Assembly (NCBI GenBank): GCA_046348545.1
Contig: JAXMEB010000003.1
Span: forward strand, 620,001 to 684,000
Direction: 5' to 3'
Source of the DNA: JAXMEB01 sp046348545
GTDB lineage: Bacteria > Pseudomonadota > Gammaproteobacteria > Berkiellales > Berkiellaceae
DNA length: 64,000 nt
Shown here: piece by piece, positions 1 through 8,174 of the stretch
Numbering within the stretch: position 1 is the first letter of the stretch
How the letters are laid out: each line of letters opens with the position of its first letter
Translations under genes and position numbers: made by a program
Notes under the pieces: model-generated
Database searches by the model: none
Seen by the model: the letters and a program-made list of their open reading frames with translations, nothing else
Told to the model about the DNA's origin: nothing

Positions 1-1036
1 TGTTATGCTCATGCAGGGGGGTCTTTAAATCTGTTTCAAAAAAGAACTTTGCGTCATTGAGGCGCGCATTCATGACCCGCTCATTCCCAGCAAGGATGGC
101 GCTCGGGTCATTCGGTTGAACATTGCTAACCAGTATAAAGTGCGGCAAAAGAGAGCCATCTTCTGTTTGAAGCGCAAAACTTTTTTGATGGTGTTGCATG
201 GAAGTGATTAAAGCTGCAGAGGGTACTTTTAATAAGCTAGCGTTAAAATGCCCCATTAATGCATTAGGCCACTCTACGATTTGAGTCACCTCTTCTAAGA
301 GATCGGGCGGAACAATCGCTGTAGCATGCTTACTTTCAGCCAAGGATTTGATTTGCGTTTCTATCCTGCGTTTTCGAGCGGCTGGATCGACCATAACCCG
401 GGCCTCAAGGAGTTGAGCCGGGTAATTTTTAGCATCTGGCAATATGATAGCCTGAGGATGATGAAATCTGTGACCAAACGTTTGATTTGATGCTGTGATA
501 TTCATCCAGGTAATGGGTAAAATCGTTTTGCCGTGGAGGACGCAGAGCCAATGTATCGGACGTATAAAGGTCTCGTTAAAAGAACCCCAGCGCATTTTTT
601 TCGCAGCAGGTAAAGATTGCAATATTCTGGCAAACTGTTCTTGGAGTATGGTTTGGAGTGATTTGCCTTTCAGGTGTTGTTTAAGTGCCAGGTATGTTTC
701 ACCCTCTAGGGTGATCCGGCTTAAGCTATCCACGGGTACGCCGCAGCTTTTAGCAAAACCTAAAGCTGCAGGAGTGGGTTGATTTTGTTCATTGAATGCA
801 GCCGAGACAGCCGGTCCCTTTCGAGTTTGTTCACTGTCGTTTTGGCGCTCGGGGACATCCTCAACCAGTACAGCAAGCCGCCTGGGTGTTGAGAAAGCTT
901 GAATAGCCCCAAAAGTTAAATGTGCCTGTGTTAAGAATGTTTTAATACTATCAGCAAAAGCACTGCTAAGTTGCGTTAGGTGTTTGGGTGGTAATTCTTC
1001 AGTACCAATTTCAATCAGTAGAGTCGCAATTGTCAT
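1..1036 (-). CDS. glyS: Glycyl-tRNA synthetase beta subunit (N-terminal part, cut by window edge)
   Basis: Reading the minus strand from ATG at 1036 gives an open frame to the window edge, about 345 codons. It begins MTIATLLIEIGTEELP and continues with TPRRLAVLV, MRWGSFNETFIRP and LLEEVTQIVEWP, all characteristic of the GlyS beta subunit of the alpha2-beta2 bacterial glycyl-tRNA synthetase. The family is usually about 690 residues, so roughly half is present. The beta subunit carries tRNA-recognition and editing-like domains, while the alpha subunit holds the aminoacylation site. The start codon overlaps the glyQ stop (ATGA), so the two are translationally coupled. The plus-strand frame over 495-782 is a shadow. 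Confidence 0.95.
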   Translation of the reverse strand, partial: MTIATLLIEIGTEELPPKHLTQLSSAFADSIKTFLTQAHLTFGAIQAFSTPRRLAVLVEDVPERQNDSEQTRKGPAVSAAFNEQNQPTPAALGFAKSCGVPVDSLSRITLEGETYLALKQHLKGKSLQTILQEQFARILQSLPAAKKMRWGSFNETFIRPIHWLCVLHGKTILPITWMNITASNQTFGHRFHHPQAIILPDAKNYPAQLLEARVMVDPAARKRRIETQIKSLAESKHATAIVPPDLLEEVTQIVEWPNALMGHFNASLLKVPSAALITSMQHHQKSFALQTEDGSLLPHFILVSNVQPNDPSAILAGNERVMNARLNDAKFFFETDLKTPLHEHN

Positions 1037-1953
1037 GGCGTTTGTCCTTGGTTTAGAAGGGGGAAGCCTAAGGCTTCGCGTTTTTTGTAATAACACTCTG
1101 CGACTTGGCGAGCTAAGTTGCGGACCCTTAAAATGAAGCGCTGTCTTTCTGTAACAGAAATGGCTCGCCGAGCATCCAACAAATTGAAAGTATGCGAAGC
1201 TTTTAAAACCATTTCATAGGCCGGTAGAGGCAGGGCTTTGTCTAGCAATTTTTGACATATTTTTTCAAAGTGATCAAATTCGTTAAACAGAAAGTCAGTG
1301 TCAGCTAATTCAAAATTATAGGTCGACATTTCTACTTCGTTTTGATGGTAAATATCGCCGTAAGTGATGGGACCTTCAGGGGTGTTCGCCCAAACGATAT
1401 CATACATTGAATCCTTTCCCTGTAGATGCATCGCGATTCGTTCAATTCCATAGGCTAGTTCGCCCATGACGGGGTTACATTCTAAGCCGCCCGCTTGTTG
1501 AAAATAAGTGTATTGAACAGTTTCCATGCCGTTGAGCCAGACTTCCCAGCCCAAGCCCCAGGCGCCTAGTGTTGGGGATTCCCAATTGTCTTCAACAAAA
1601 CGAATATCATTTTTTTCAGGGTCAATGCCGATCATTCTAAAAGAATCTAAGCAAAGCGCTTGAAAGTTCACGGGAGAGGGTTTGATAACGACTTGATATT
1701 GGTGAAAAAATTGAGCGCGATTAGGGTTTTCGCCATATCGCCCATCCGCAGGACGCCTAGAGCTTTGAACATGCGCACAACGCCAAGGTTCGGGCCCAAG
1801 GGCTCTTAAGAACGTGGCGGGGTGAAATGTACCCGCACCGACCTCCATGTCGTACGGTTGCAGAATTAGACAGCCTTGATTAGCCCAAAAGGTGTGAAAG
1901 GCTTGAATCAAGTCGTGGAAAGTCATTGGCTTTTCGGGATTCACGGGGACCAT
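1033..1953 (-). CDS. glyQ: Glycyl-tRNA synthetase alpha subunit
   Basis: Class II aminoacyl-tRNA synthetase alpha chain that charges tRNA-Gly together with GlyS. Diagnostic stretches are QPYDMEVGAGTFHPATF, SSRRPADGRYGENPNR, VVIKPSPVNFQ, ESPTLGAWGLGWEVWLNGME and SVTERQRFILRVR. The length of 306 residues fits the family. An ATG six bases further upstream (1959) also opens the frame. The AGGA motif lies five bases before the 1953 ATG and overlaps the upstream one, so 1953 is preferred. It is coupled to glyS by an ATGA overlap. The TGA stop is at 1035-1033. Confidence 0.96.
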   Translation of the reverse strand: MVPVNPEKPMTFHDLIQAFHTFWANQGCLILQPYDMEVGAGTFHPATFLRALGPEPWRCAHVQSSRRPADGRYGENPNRAQFFHQYQVVIKPSPVNFQALCLDSFRMIGIDPEKNDIRFVEDNWESPTLGAWGLGWEVWLNGMETVQYTYFQQAGGLECNPVMGELAYGIERIAMHLQGKDSMYDIVWANTPEGPITYGDIYHQNEVEMSTYNFELADTDFLFNEFDHFEKICQKLLDKALPLPAYEMVLKASHTFNLLDARRAISVTERQRFILRVRNLARQVAECYYKKREALGFPLLNQGQTP

Positions 1954-1995
1954 AATCATCCTGCATGCAAGCGTGTAATTTATAAGAATAGCTTA

Positions 1996-2024
1996 TTAAA
2001 AGCAAGCTTTAACAGATATTGTAA
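1996..2024. repeat. 29-bp direct repeat, left copy
   Basis: The 29 bases here are identical to 3446-3474, where they are the last nine codons and stop of the minus-strand gene 3446-4819. Identity starts exactly at the gene's stop codon and breaks at both sides. The two copies bracket a 1.4-kb module with three small genes and a MITE-like element. Either the 3' end of that gene was an insertion target that was duplicated, or this copy is a leftover of a segmental duplication. Confidence 0.85.
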
Positions 2025-2147
2025 CGATTGAGGAGACGCATTCAAAATAATTTCTTGAACCTTAAGTTTTGATTATATAGCATTGGCGGTCCTTCAAGGC
2101 TGTTTTGTCAGTTTATACTCTGAAGTTTAATCTCCGAGGCGCTAAGA

Positions 2148-2390
2148 GTGAGTGAAGGTATTCTAAAAATACTTGAGAATGTGTTATTCGCAATTTGTAT
2201 TTTGTTCATAATGGTTCTTGGACGAAATTTAATTTTAAAATCAGATGCTCGTTTATTTCCTAAAACAGAGCATGAATTAACAAAAGAGGACAAAAAAATA
2301 GCCAGACAAAAGTACTTAGGTAGGGGGTTATTATGGCTGAGCTCCCCATTCATTGTTTTTTGGGGATATAGTTTGTGGATTACTTTATAA
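2148..2390 (+). CDS. Small membrane protein, paralogue 1
   Basis: Eighty residues from a GTG start with a GAGG motif about nine bases upstream. The layout is a hydrophobic N-terminal segment (about residues 9-25), a charged middle rich in Lys and Glu, and a second hydrophobic segment (about 60-79), predicting a two-pass membrane protein. It aligns along its length with the next gene: both have a GRN-x-ILK motif after the first membrane segment, a PK motif, an LLW-x3-PF motif and a final GY-x-L. I do not recognise the family. It heads a tight three-gene run with 2405-2656 and the broken gene 2665-3154, inside a 29-bp direct repeat bracket. Base composition is AT-richer than the core genes nearby. 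Confidence 0.6.
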   Translation: MSEGILKILENVLFAICILFIMVLGRNLILKSDARLFPKTEHELTKEDKKIARQKYLGRGLLWLSSPFIVFWGYSLWITL

Positions 2391-2404
2391 GAGGAATTTG
2401 TGCA

Positions 2405-2656
2405 ATGGACAATATATTAAAGATAATTACAAGCATGCCATTTGGCCTGTTGATATGTTGTATTGCAGTCATTGGACGCAATCGTATCCTTAAAGCCGAT
2501 ACAGGCTTTTATCCAAAAAAACGAGAATCCCTAAACAAGCTTGAAAAACAAAAGCTCAAAAAAATGAGATTACAGGGTAATTTGTTGCTTTGGATTTGCA
2601 CACCTTTTCTATTTTTTTATGGATATTGCTTGATTATTAAAATAACCAATCTGTAG
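2405..2656 (+). CDS. Small membrane protein, paralogue 2
   Basis: Eighty-three residues from the ATG at 2405, chosen because AGAGGA lies eight bases upstream; an in-frame earlier start at 2375 would overlap the preceding gene. It has two hydrophobic segments (about 9-24 and 60-78) around a Lys-rich cytoplasmic-type middle. It shares GRN-x-ILKAD, the YPKK motif, LLLW-x3-PF and FYGY-x-L with the gene just upstream, so the pair is a tandem duplication that has diverged. Function unknown. Small two-gene membrane modules can be toxins, immunity proteins or holins, but nothing in the sequence decides this. Confidence 0.65.
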   Translation: MDNILKIITSMPFGLLICCIAVIGRNRILKADTGFYPKKRESLNKLEKQKLKKMRLQGNLLLWICTPFLFFYGYCLIIKITNL

Positions 2657-2664
2657 AGGATAAA

Positions 2665-3154
2665 ATGGACCCAAATATCGAGAATTTTTGTCAGAGTAAA
2701 AATAAATTAGATATAAGCACAGATTTAGAGAACATAAAGAAAATGGATGTATGGGATACGATTTCTCTCACCACTTTTTTAGCGTCTCTTAGATTTGCCA
2801 AAACATCATTAATTGCTGCGCCTGCAACGATTCTGGATTTGGGTTGCCTCTATTGGTCTTGAAACAACAGGAATAGGAATAAGGGTTTTAAGCATGGCTG
2901 GATTCACGAGGTTGTTCAGCATAGGGATATGGACGCAGGCTATGTCATCAGTCATCATGAAGAGCAAAAAAGCTATTTTATAAATTCACCTGAAACATTC
3001 AGACAGCCTTAATCTCAGAGAAAATTTAGAAATTGAAGCCGTTGAGCTTTATGAATGCCTAAGTGAGTTCCATCTGGATCAACAAACGGATATTTTATCA
3101 ACACTTATTCAAGAAAAAATCAAAAATCCAGTCGTGAAGGGTATAGATGACTGA
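2665..3154 (+). pseudogene. Broken third gene of the small-membrane-protein run
   Basis: An ATG with AGAGGATAAA directly upstream opens a frame that stops at 2862 after 65 codons. A second frame (+1 shifted) opens at about 2811 and reads on as a hydrophobic, protein-like stretch (WIWVASIGLETTG, then FTRLFSIGIW) to a TAA at about 2975. The same frame continues as DSLNLRENLEIEAVELYE and ends at TGA 3152-3154. One frameshift between about 2811 and 2862 plus one in-frame stop explain the breakage; intact it would be about 160 residues. The last codons read over GTGAAGGGTATA, which equals the end of the family A repeats found elsewhere in the window. Confidence 0.6.
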
Positions 3155-3167
3155 TTTTGCTTAGTTA

Positions 3168-3435
3168 ACCTCAGTTCGGAGTTTTTGAAGGCAGGGTTGC
3201 TTTGTAATGACGTCATTCCGCACAGCGATAAGCGCACGAAGTGCGCAGCGTGTGATGCGGAATCTATTATTCACGCGGCCTTGGCCGCTTATGCGATTCA
3301 GCCTTTAAAAATATCAGCAATCAAATTATTAGCTAAGATTTCATAAAATTCTGGATCCCGCATCAGACGCTACACACTTCGTGTGATGACCGCTGTGCGG
3401 GATGACGATAGTTCCCAAAAAACCCCGAACTGGGG
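3168..3435. mobile_element. MITE-like inverted-repeat element
   Basis: The two arms are inverted copies of each other. The left arm begins at about 3168 with CAGTTCGG and carries CATTCCGCACAGCG near 3213. The right arm, read on the minus strand, begins CCCCAGTTCGGGG and carries CATCCCGCACAGCG. Inside each arm a smaller palindrome pairs CGCACGAAGTGCG (or CACACGAAGTGTG). The centre holds GCGGCCTTGGCCGC at 3275-3288. The heptamer TTAGTTA flanks the element at 3161-3167 and 3436-3442, a good candidate target-site duplication. No transposase is encoded, so it is non-autonomous. Confidence 0.7.
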
Positions 3436-3445
3436 TTAGTTAGAT

Positions 3446-3474
3446 TTAAAAGCAAGCTTTAACAGATATTGTAA
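3446..3474. repeat. 29-bp direct repeat, right copy (3' end of gene)
   Basis: Identical to 1996-2024. This copy is the terminal 29 bases of the minus-strand gene 3446-4819, including its TAA. The MITE-like element's candidate duplication ends only four bases away at 3442. Confidence 0.85.
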
Positions 3475-4819
3475 ACGCCTTCGCGAGCGAGGTGAAGGGA
3501 TTTGGATCTTTAACTAAGTTATCATAGGTAGATCTTTGATCTTTACCTTCGTCGAGAGCTTTAGCAAAGTTGAACAGTAATTGATGATCAGCAATAGGTC
3601 TTAAACAATTAGCGAACAAGCCGACTGAAGAGTCTTCTACTTGGCTCAATGCTTCTGAATCCAATTTATGGAGAATCGTTCGCAGTGCAGCCATCCGTTC
3701 ATCATAATAAGGCTTGTTTGCATCAGCGTTTAAGAGTTTGCGCTTGAACATATCCCAATAAAGGGTTCGAGTAAAATCTAAGACGATGACCGATTTGATG
3801 GTGAAGCTAATTAATTTGGCCTTGGTTTTGCCAATGGGATTTTTTTCTAGTTCGGATAAAGGTTGACTGGGTTTCTGTAAGCTGCTCAACTCTGCTTTAA
3901 ATTCAGGTGGCACCATGGCTTCTGAACGAATCTGTTCTGAGATTGTCGACTGCTCTGTCGCACTCAATGCGGACAGCTCTAGACCAAAACGCTTAAAAAT
4001 AGATTCATTAAGTTCAGGATGTTGTTTGGATAAAGTCATCAATAAAGTGGTTCGAGTGACTGTAGGTATTCGAGAACATAAGCTGAATAAGGCTTCAAGA
4101 GATAATTTAGTATTAGAAACGGCCTCTAAAAGAGGAGCTTGTGGGAATGGATTCAGCCTCCCATAAAGCTCTCCTAATAAAGGGAGAGTGATATCTTCTT
4201 TGAAATTCAATAGTCTTTGGAGATGCATTCTATCTTTTGTTGAGAGCGGGTGTGTGCTCGCCAAGTAAATTTGAACTAGGGTGCTGATCGTAGGAGACTG
4301 TGTGCTAGGGCAAAGGGTTTCGACATTCCAATCATCAATAATCGACTGCAGGTGACTTGGAAAATGATCTCTTAAATCATGTATAAAATCTGAGAAATGG
4401 GATTGTGCTTGCTCGTTATCTAAGGTGGTGTTCAATAAGCGGGTGATCACCAGAATTTGCTGAGTTGGTTGTTCAGCGTAGGTTGTAGTTAAATGGTTTG
4501 CCCAGAGGATCCATTGATCAAGCGCTGTTTGCTTTGCAAGGAAAGGGACCGCAAAAGGTTGGTTTCGCAGATAGTTTTTAAATGCAGAATATTCTCTGAT
4601 GATTTGAACAAGGGCGCGCGCCTTTGCGCTGCGCCATTGATCCTGAAGGGGGTATTCCGCAACGGCTTTGAAAAAGGGTTCAACCTCTTGAGGATCTTTA
4701 AATCCAAAGGTCTTACAGAACTTTTTAAAGCTTGAAATATCCCACGGCAAGGTAAATTCAGAAAGATCTAAGGTTTGAATTTTCGGGGATTCTAATATTG
4801 TTTCTAAATTGGCGAGCAC
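3446..4819 (-). CDS. Unrecognised protein, 457 residues
   Basis: I do not recognise this protein. It is a mostly helical-looking soluble sequence with no signal peptide, no clear membrane segment and no catalytic motif I can name. It lies 11 bases downstream of another large unknown gene (4831-7101) on the same strand, and the two share a general Leu-, Gln- and Lys-rich helical style, so they probably form an operon. Its last nine codons and stop are duplicated at 1996-2024. Because phosphatase, F-box/LRR and Ulp1-like genes lie nearby, an effector or structural role in host interaction is possible but is pure inference. Confidence 0.75.
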   Translation of the reverse strand: MLANLETILESPKIQTLDLSEFTLPWDISSFKKFCKTFGFKDPQEVEPFFKAVAEYPLQDQWRSAKARALVQIIREYSAFKNYLRNQPFAVPFLAKQTALDQWILWANHLTTTYAEQPTQQILVITRLLNTTLDNEQAQSHFSDFIHDLRDHFPSHLQSIIDDWNVETLCPSTQSPTISTLVQIYLASTHPLSTKDRMHLQRLLNFKEDITLPLLGELYGRLNPFPQAPLLEAVSNTKLSLEALFSLCSRIPTVTRTTLLMTLSKQHPELNESIFKRFGLELSALSATEQSTISEQIRSEAMVPPEFKAELSSLQKPSQPLSELEKNPIGKTKAKLISFTIKSVIVLDFTRTLYWDMFKRKLLNADANKPYYDERMAALRTILHKLDSEALSQVEDSSVGLFANCLRPIADHQLLFNFAKALDEGKDQRSTYDNLVKDPNPFTSLAKAFTISVKACF

Positions 4820-4830
4820 GATGAGATATC

Positions 4831-7101
4831 CTATTCTTTACTAGAAAGTAATTGATTTAAGCCTTTTCTGCGGTATTGAATGATGGTCTCTTCATTTATG
4901 AACCCTCTTTCAGAAAGGGGCGTTAAAACATTTTTCTCAACTGCTGCAGAATAAGAGGCCTGTCCACTGAGCTTTCTTTCGGCCCAGAAGCTGAGTAGAT
5001 GAAGACGCGGTGAGGGTAGGTGGAGAGTTAGATCATCCAATAAGATTGTCTTTTCTTTTTTGCAAGGATGATCTAGTGCATATTCAAGACGTTTTTTTAA
5101 GCAACCGTCTAATAGACCTTGTGGTGGAGCATTATCCCAAAATGGAAAAATAAAACTTAAAAAGCCGCGATGCTCCCCCTTAAAAGTCGCAATTAATGCC
5201 ATTATTCTTTCTTGAGCCTGAGAAATTATTATTCTAGGTTTTTTTTGACGGATCTGTTGATAGGCGGCATGCCCTTTTAATACCAGTGCGGCATTTTCAG
5301 CAGTTTGTGTCGTGAATGTGTCCTTGCTTTCAAACCAGCCCCAAAGTGAATCTAAACACTGATGAATGCTTTTTCGATAGTTTTTGTACCAGTTCGTAAT
5401 TTTTACTTTCTCCTCGGTAGTGAAGCAATCTGTTTCTGAGCCTGTGAAGGTGTCCTGCGTTAAGAATAGATGATGCCGTATATGCTTCAATGTTTGATTG
5501 ATCTCAGTAGCACCTATAATTTCAAGGTAGCTCTTAATCTGAGCTTGAGTTGCTGCTTTTTTCCCTTTTAGGATAGAGATAATTCCTTTGAATGCCAGCG
5601 CTTTTTGAGGGCTGGTTTCATATCTTAGCACGAAGTGTTTATTCAGTTTAAGTGCAGTTTTATTAACTTTGTGTGTGCCAAAAGGCAAAATGGTGCGATG
5701 CTCTTTTGGAGTTGCAAAAGGTAGCGTCAAATGAATGGAGCTTGATGGGTTGTTCAAAGTATTCAGAAAGAGTTGTATCGCATCTGTATTGTTATCAAAA
5801 GCATTCAGATCCCTCTCAGCGCCAAAAGAGACGACAAAATCACGCAAATTCTGAATTTGCTCTGGTGACAAGCGAGGTTTCAAATGGGTTGAGCCAGGTA
5901 ATCGAAAAGCTATTTTTGCTTGATGCGCGATTTGGTGCGTGAACCCTTCAGCGGTCTCTATCAAGCGATCTTTCGCTTGTTCAATCTGAGTGGCGAGCAC
6001 TTGATAGATCTTGCGATCCGATAAATGATGTGCTGATGCCCCTAAAGTGTTAAGTTCTGTCAACGCGTGTGTCAATGAATCGAGTCGCTCGTTAATCGTC
6101 TGTTGATAAAATGCGGTGTCCAGGGTGGCTAGATCGAGCGGGCCCGTTGCAAGCCAATCACGGCAGAAGATCGCCGTATCCTCAAGTTGTAACAAGTAAG
6201 GCCCAAAATGAATCAAATGGGTTAATTGATCTTCTCGAGTTAGTCTTTGGTAACTCCACTGAAGATGTTGATAAACGCTCTGTGCCCCACCCCAAAGTGC
6301 TAGGGTCGTGTTTCGGAACAGGGCATAGAAAAAGATCCCGAGCGTTAACAAAATTGGCAAACCCAGATAAGCGGATAATGCTCCGGTTATTAGAATGGGT
6401 AATTTTCTAAGTCCGTAACCTGGTCGTTTAACCTCTTCTTTGAAGGTGTCAAAAATCGATCTCAATGATAACTGAGACAGTGGTGTGAGGGGGTGGTCTG
6501 CTTTAAGCTCTTTGACTAGCGTTTGCGCATCGGTGAGATGCTTTAGAGTGGTGACGGGAGACACTATTGGGCAATAATCCTGCGGCAGATACGTCTGTGA
6601 AAGACTCAATGCGGGTAAAACACTATCTGGATAATAGGCCATCAACCATTTTTCAAATGATAAGACTATTTCGGGGGCTAGGGCATTTTGACTGTGCCGG
6701 TTTTGTTCTAATAGGATCAGCAATTTGTTTTTTAGCGTTTGCTTGAGCTGTTTCAGAGCGGTTTGATTTTCCAAAAGTGATTGTTTTACGGCGACTCGGC
6801 GCTCGTACAAAGGGAAAAACAACGGTTTCACCCAGGCAAAAAAGCTTAACATCCCTTCCTGACGTTCTAAATCTTGGCTCAGGCGCTCTTGAAATTGCTC
6901 AAGCCAAGCATAATCACCAGCAATAAGATGTTGCGTTAGTGCTAAATTAAATTCAGCCTTGAGCGGGTTGTTCGAGTCATTCAAGGTTTGTAATAAGTTA
7001 TGACATCGCCTAAATTCATCTTCTGTAATGGTTAAGCAAAAAAGTCGGGCAAGCCCTAAAGGCGGACGAATATCTTGAAAAGAAAACGGTTTAAATATCA
7101 T
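4831..7101 (-). CDS. Large unrecognised protein with one hydrophobic hairpin, 756 residues
   Basis: Unrecognised. The protein is mainly amphipathic helix with many Leu, Gln and Lys residues. Residues about 234-262 form a strong hydrophobic stretch (PILITGALSAYLGLPILL and on), which could be a membrane hairpin or a pair of short membrane helices; no signal peptide precedes it. It is the first gene of a probable two-gene operon with 3446-4819. Its start is divergent from the phosphatase gene at 7238, and the 136-bp gap holds the promoters of both. Size, a single internal hydrophobic patch and lack of enzyme motifs are common among secreted effectors of intracellular bacteria, but nothing seen proves secretion. 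Confidence 0.75.
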   Translation of the reverse strand: MIFKPFSFQDIRPPLGLARLFCLTITEDEFRRCHNLLQTLNDSNNPLKAEFNLALTQHLIAGDYAWLEQFQERLSQDLERQEGMLSFFAWVKPLFFPLYERRVAVKQSLLENQTALKQLKQTLKNKLLILLEQNRHSQNALAPEIVLSFEKWLMAYYPDSVLPALSLSQTYLPQDYCPIVSPVTTLKHLTDAQTLVKELKADHPLTPLSQLSLRSIFDTFKEEVKRPGYGLRKLPILITGALSAYLGLPILLTLGIFFYALFRNTTLALWGGAQSVYQHLQWSYQRLTREDQLTHLIHFGPYLLQLEDTAIFCRDWLATGPLDLATLDTAFYQQTINERLDSLTHALTELNTLGASAHHLSDRKIYQVLATQIEQAKDRLIETAEGFTHQIAHQAKIAFRLPGSTHLKPRLSPEQIQNLRDFVVSFGAERDLNAFDNNTDAIQLFLNTLNNPSSSIHLTLPFATPKEHRTILPFGTHKVNKTALKLNKHFVLRYETSPQKALAFKGIISILKGKKAATQAQIKSYLEIIGATEINQTLKHIRHHLFLTQDTFTGSETDCFTTEEKVKITNWYKNYRKSIHQCLDSLWGWFESKDTFTTQTAENAALVLKGHAAYQQIRQKKPRIIISQAQERIMALIATFKGEHRGFLSFIFPFWDNAPPQGLLDGCLKKRLEYALDHPCKKEKTILLDDLTLHLPSPRLHLLSFWAERKLSGQASYSAAVEKNVLTPLSERGFINEETIIQYRRKGLNQLLSSKE

Positions 7102-7237
7102 ATTGATCTTGCTTCATTCTTTGAGAGGGGCTTTGAAATTCTAAAAGGTTTAGATCAAAAGTCAACATGTATGGCTATTGACTGACTTTCAAGAAAGTTA
7201 TTTTAATGCTTGCATTTGACTTTCATAAGGAAACAGC

Positions 7238-8173
7238 ATGGCATCTGATGGACCAGGTGAAATCAATCGAAACCAATTGATGAAATCACCCTTAATTCTT
7301 TCTCAACTAAACATGCAAAATATTGACGTGCCTGGTTGGATTGAATTTATCAATTTTATAGGAAGCTTCTCGATGGTCACTTGTGGATGGCGAGCGCTCA
7401 CAGGATATCATTGGAATGAAATTTTAGCAGGTAATGCTGAAGAGGGCCCTTTATTTCTAAGTGCGTTGCCGATTAAGACAAAGGTATTGTGGAAGGGGGC
7501 TCATCACGAAAAAATTCTAGAGCAGTGTCGTTTGCAGAATCATGCATTAGGCCTTGTTGTTTCCATGGTGCAAAATTTCGAGCTACGTGGCTATGGATTG
7601 CCAATATACCCTGTTAGCGCTGAAGATTGGGCAGCCTATGGCGTACAGCAGCTCCAATGTCCAATGGCTGATTTTACGGATGACATTAGTTTACATCAAC
7701 TAAAAGTGCTAGCAGACAGAATTCACGAAGCGCGGCGAGACGGGGTTGGAGATGATCGCAGAAAAGGCGTTCTGGTGCATTGTAAAGCCGGCGTCGCAAG
7801 AAGCATGACCGTGGTTTGGGCTTATTTAGTGTTGCATGGCGGATTTTCGATTGAGGGTGCTGAAGCACTATTGATACAAAAAAGACCCCAGGTTGCGATC
7901 ACGGCGTCTAAGCGCGCTTTAATCGCACGATTTGCAGCAGAATACAGCGATAAAGCACCAGAATACCCTGTGATCGTGCCGCTTGTAGAAGAGCCCCCGC
8001 CATCCTATGAGGAAAGCTTGGGGGTGTCGCCTGCAATATTGTCACAATTTAATCGAAGCCTTTCAGAGCCTGATTTAAAAGCATTATCCGAGGAGGTTAC
8101 CCTTTCAATGATGGAACCAGAGCAAACAACGCAGTCTCAACAGAACGGCACACGACTTTCATTTTCTCGTTAA
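7238..8173 (+). CDS. Dual-specificity-type protein phosphatase with PPxY motif
   Basis: Cysteine-based phosphatase of 311 residues. The P-loop HCKAGVARS at 181-189 has the HC-x5-RS signature of the DUSP/tyrosine phosphatase superfamily, with Cys182 as nucleophile and Arg188 binding phosphate. Asp145 in ADFTDD is a candidate general acid. After the catalytic domain the tail holds PPPSYEES at 253-260, a PPxY motif of the type bound by eukaryotic WW domains (Nedd4 ligases). The family removes phosphate from Ser, Thr or Tyr, or sometimes phosphoinositides. The start is supported by AAGGAAAC seven bases upstream. A possible promoter is TTGACT at 7178 and TTTAAT at 7202 (18-base spacer). It converges on the F-box/LRR gene with a one-base gap. 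Host-directed use is inferred. Confidence 0.85.
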   Translation: MASDGPGEINRNQLMKSPLILSQLNMQNIDVPGWIEFINFIGSFSMVTCGWRALTGYHWNEILAGNAEEGPLFLSALPIKTKVLWKGAHHEKILEQCRLQNHALGLVVSMVQNFELRGYGLPIYPVSAEDWAAYGVQQLQCPMADFTDDISLHQLKVLADRIHEARRDGVGDDRRKGVLVHCKAGVARSMTVVWAYLVLHGGFSIEGAEALLIQKRPQVAITASKRALIARFAAEYSDKAPEYPVIVPLVEEPPPSYEESLGVSPAILSQFNRSLSEPDLKALSEEVTLSMMEPEQTTQSQQNGTRLSFSR

Positions 8174-8174
8174 C

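Noticed and set aside
495..782. Plus-strand open frame of 95 codons
   Set aside because: It lies wholly antisense to glyS, which reads continuously through the same bases with clear family motifs.
3134..3145. Family A repeat end fragment GTGAAGGGTATA
   Set aside because: Only 12 bases match, so chance cannot be excluded; mentioned under the broken gene but not listed as a repeat.
6111..6410. Plus-strand frames inside 4831-7101 and 3446-4819
   Set aside because: Antisense shadows of the two long minus-strand genes, without ribosome binding sites or protein-like composition.
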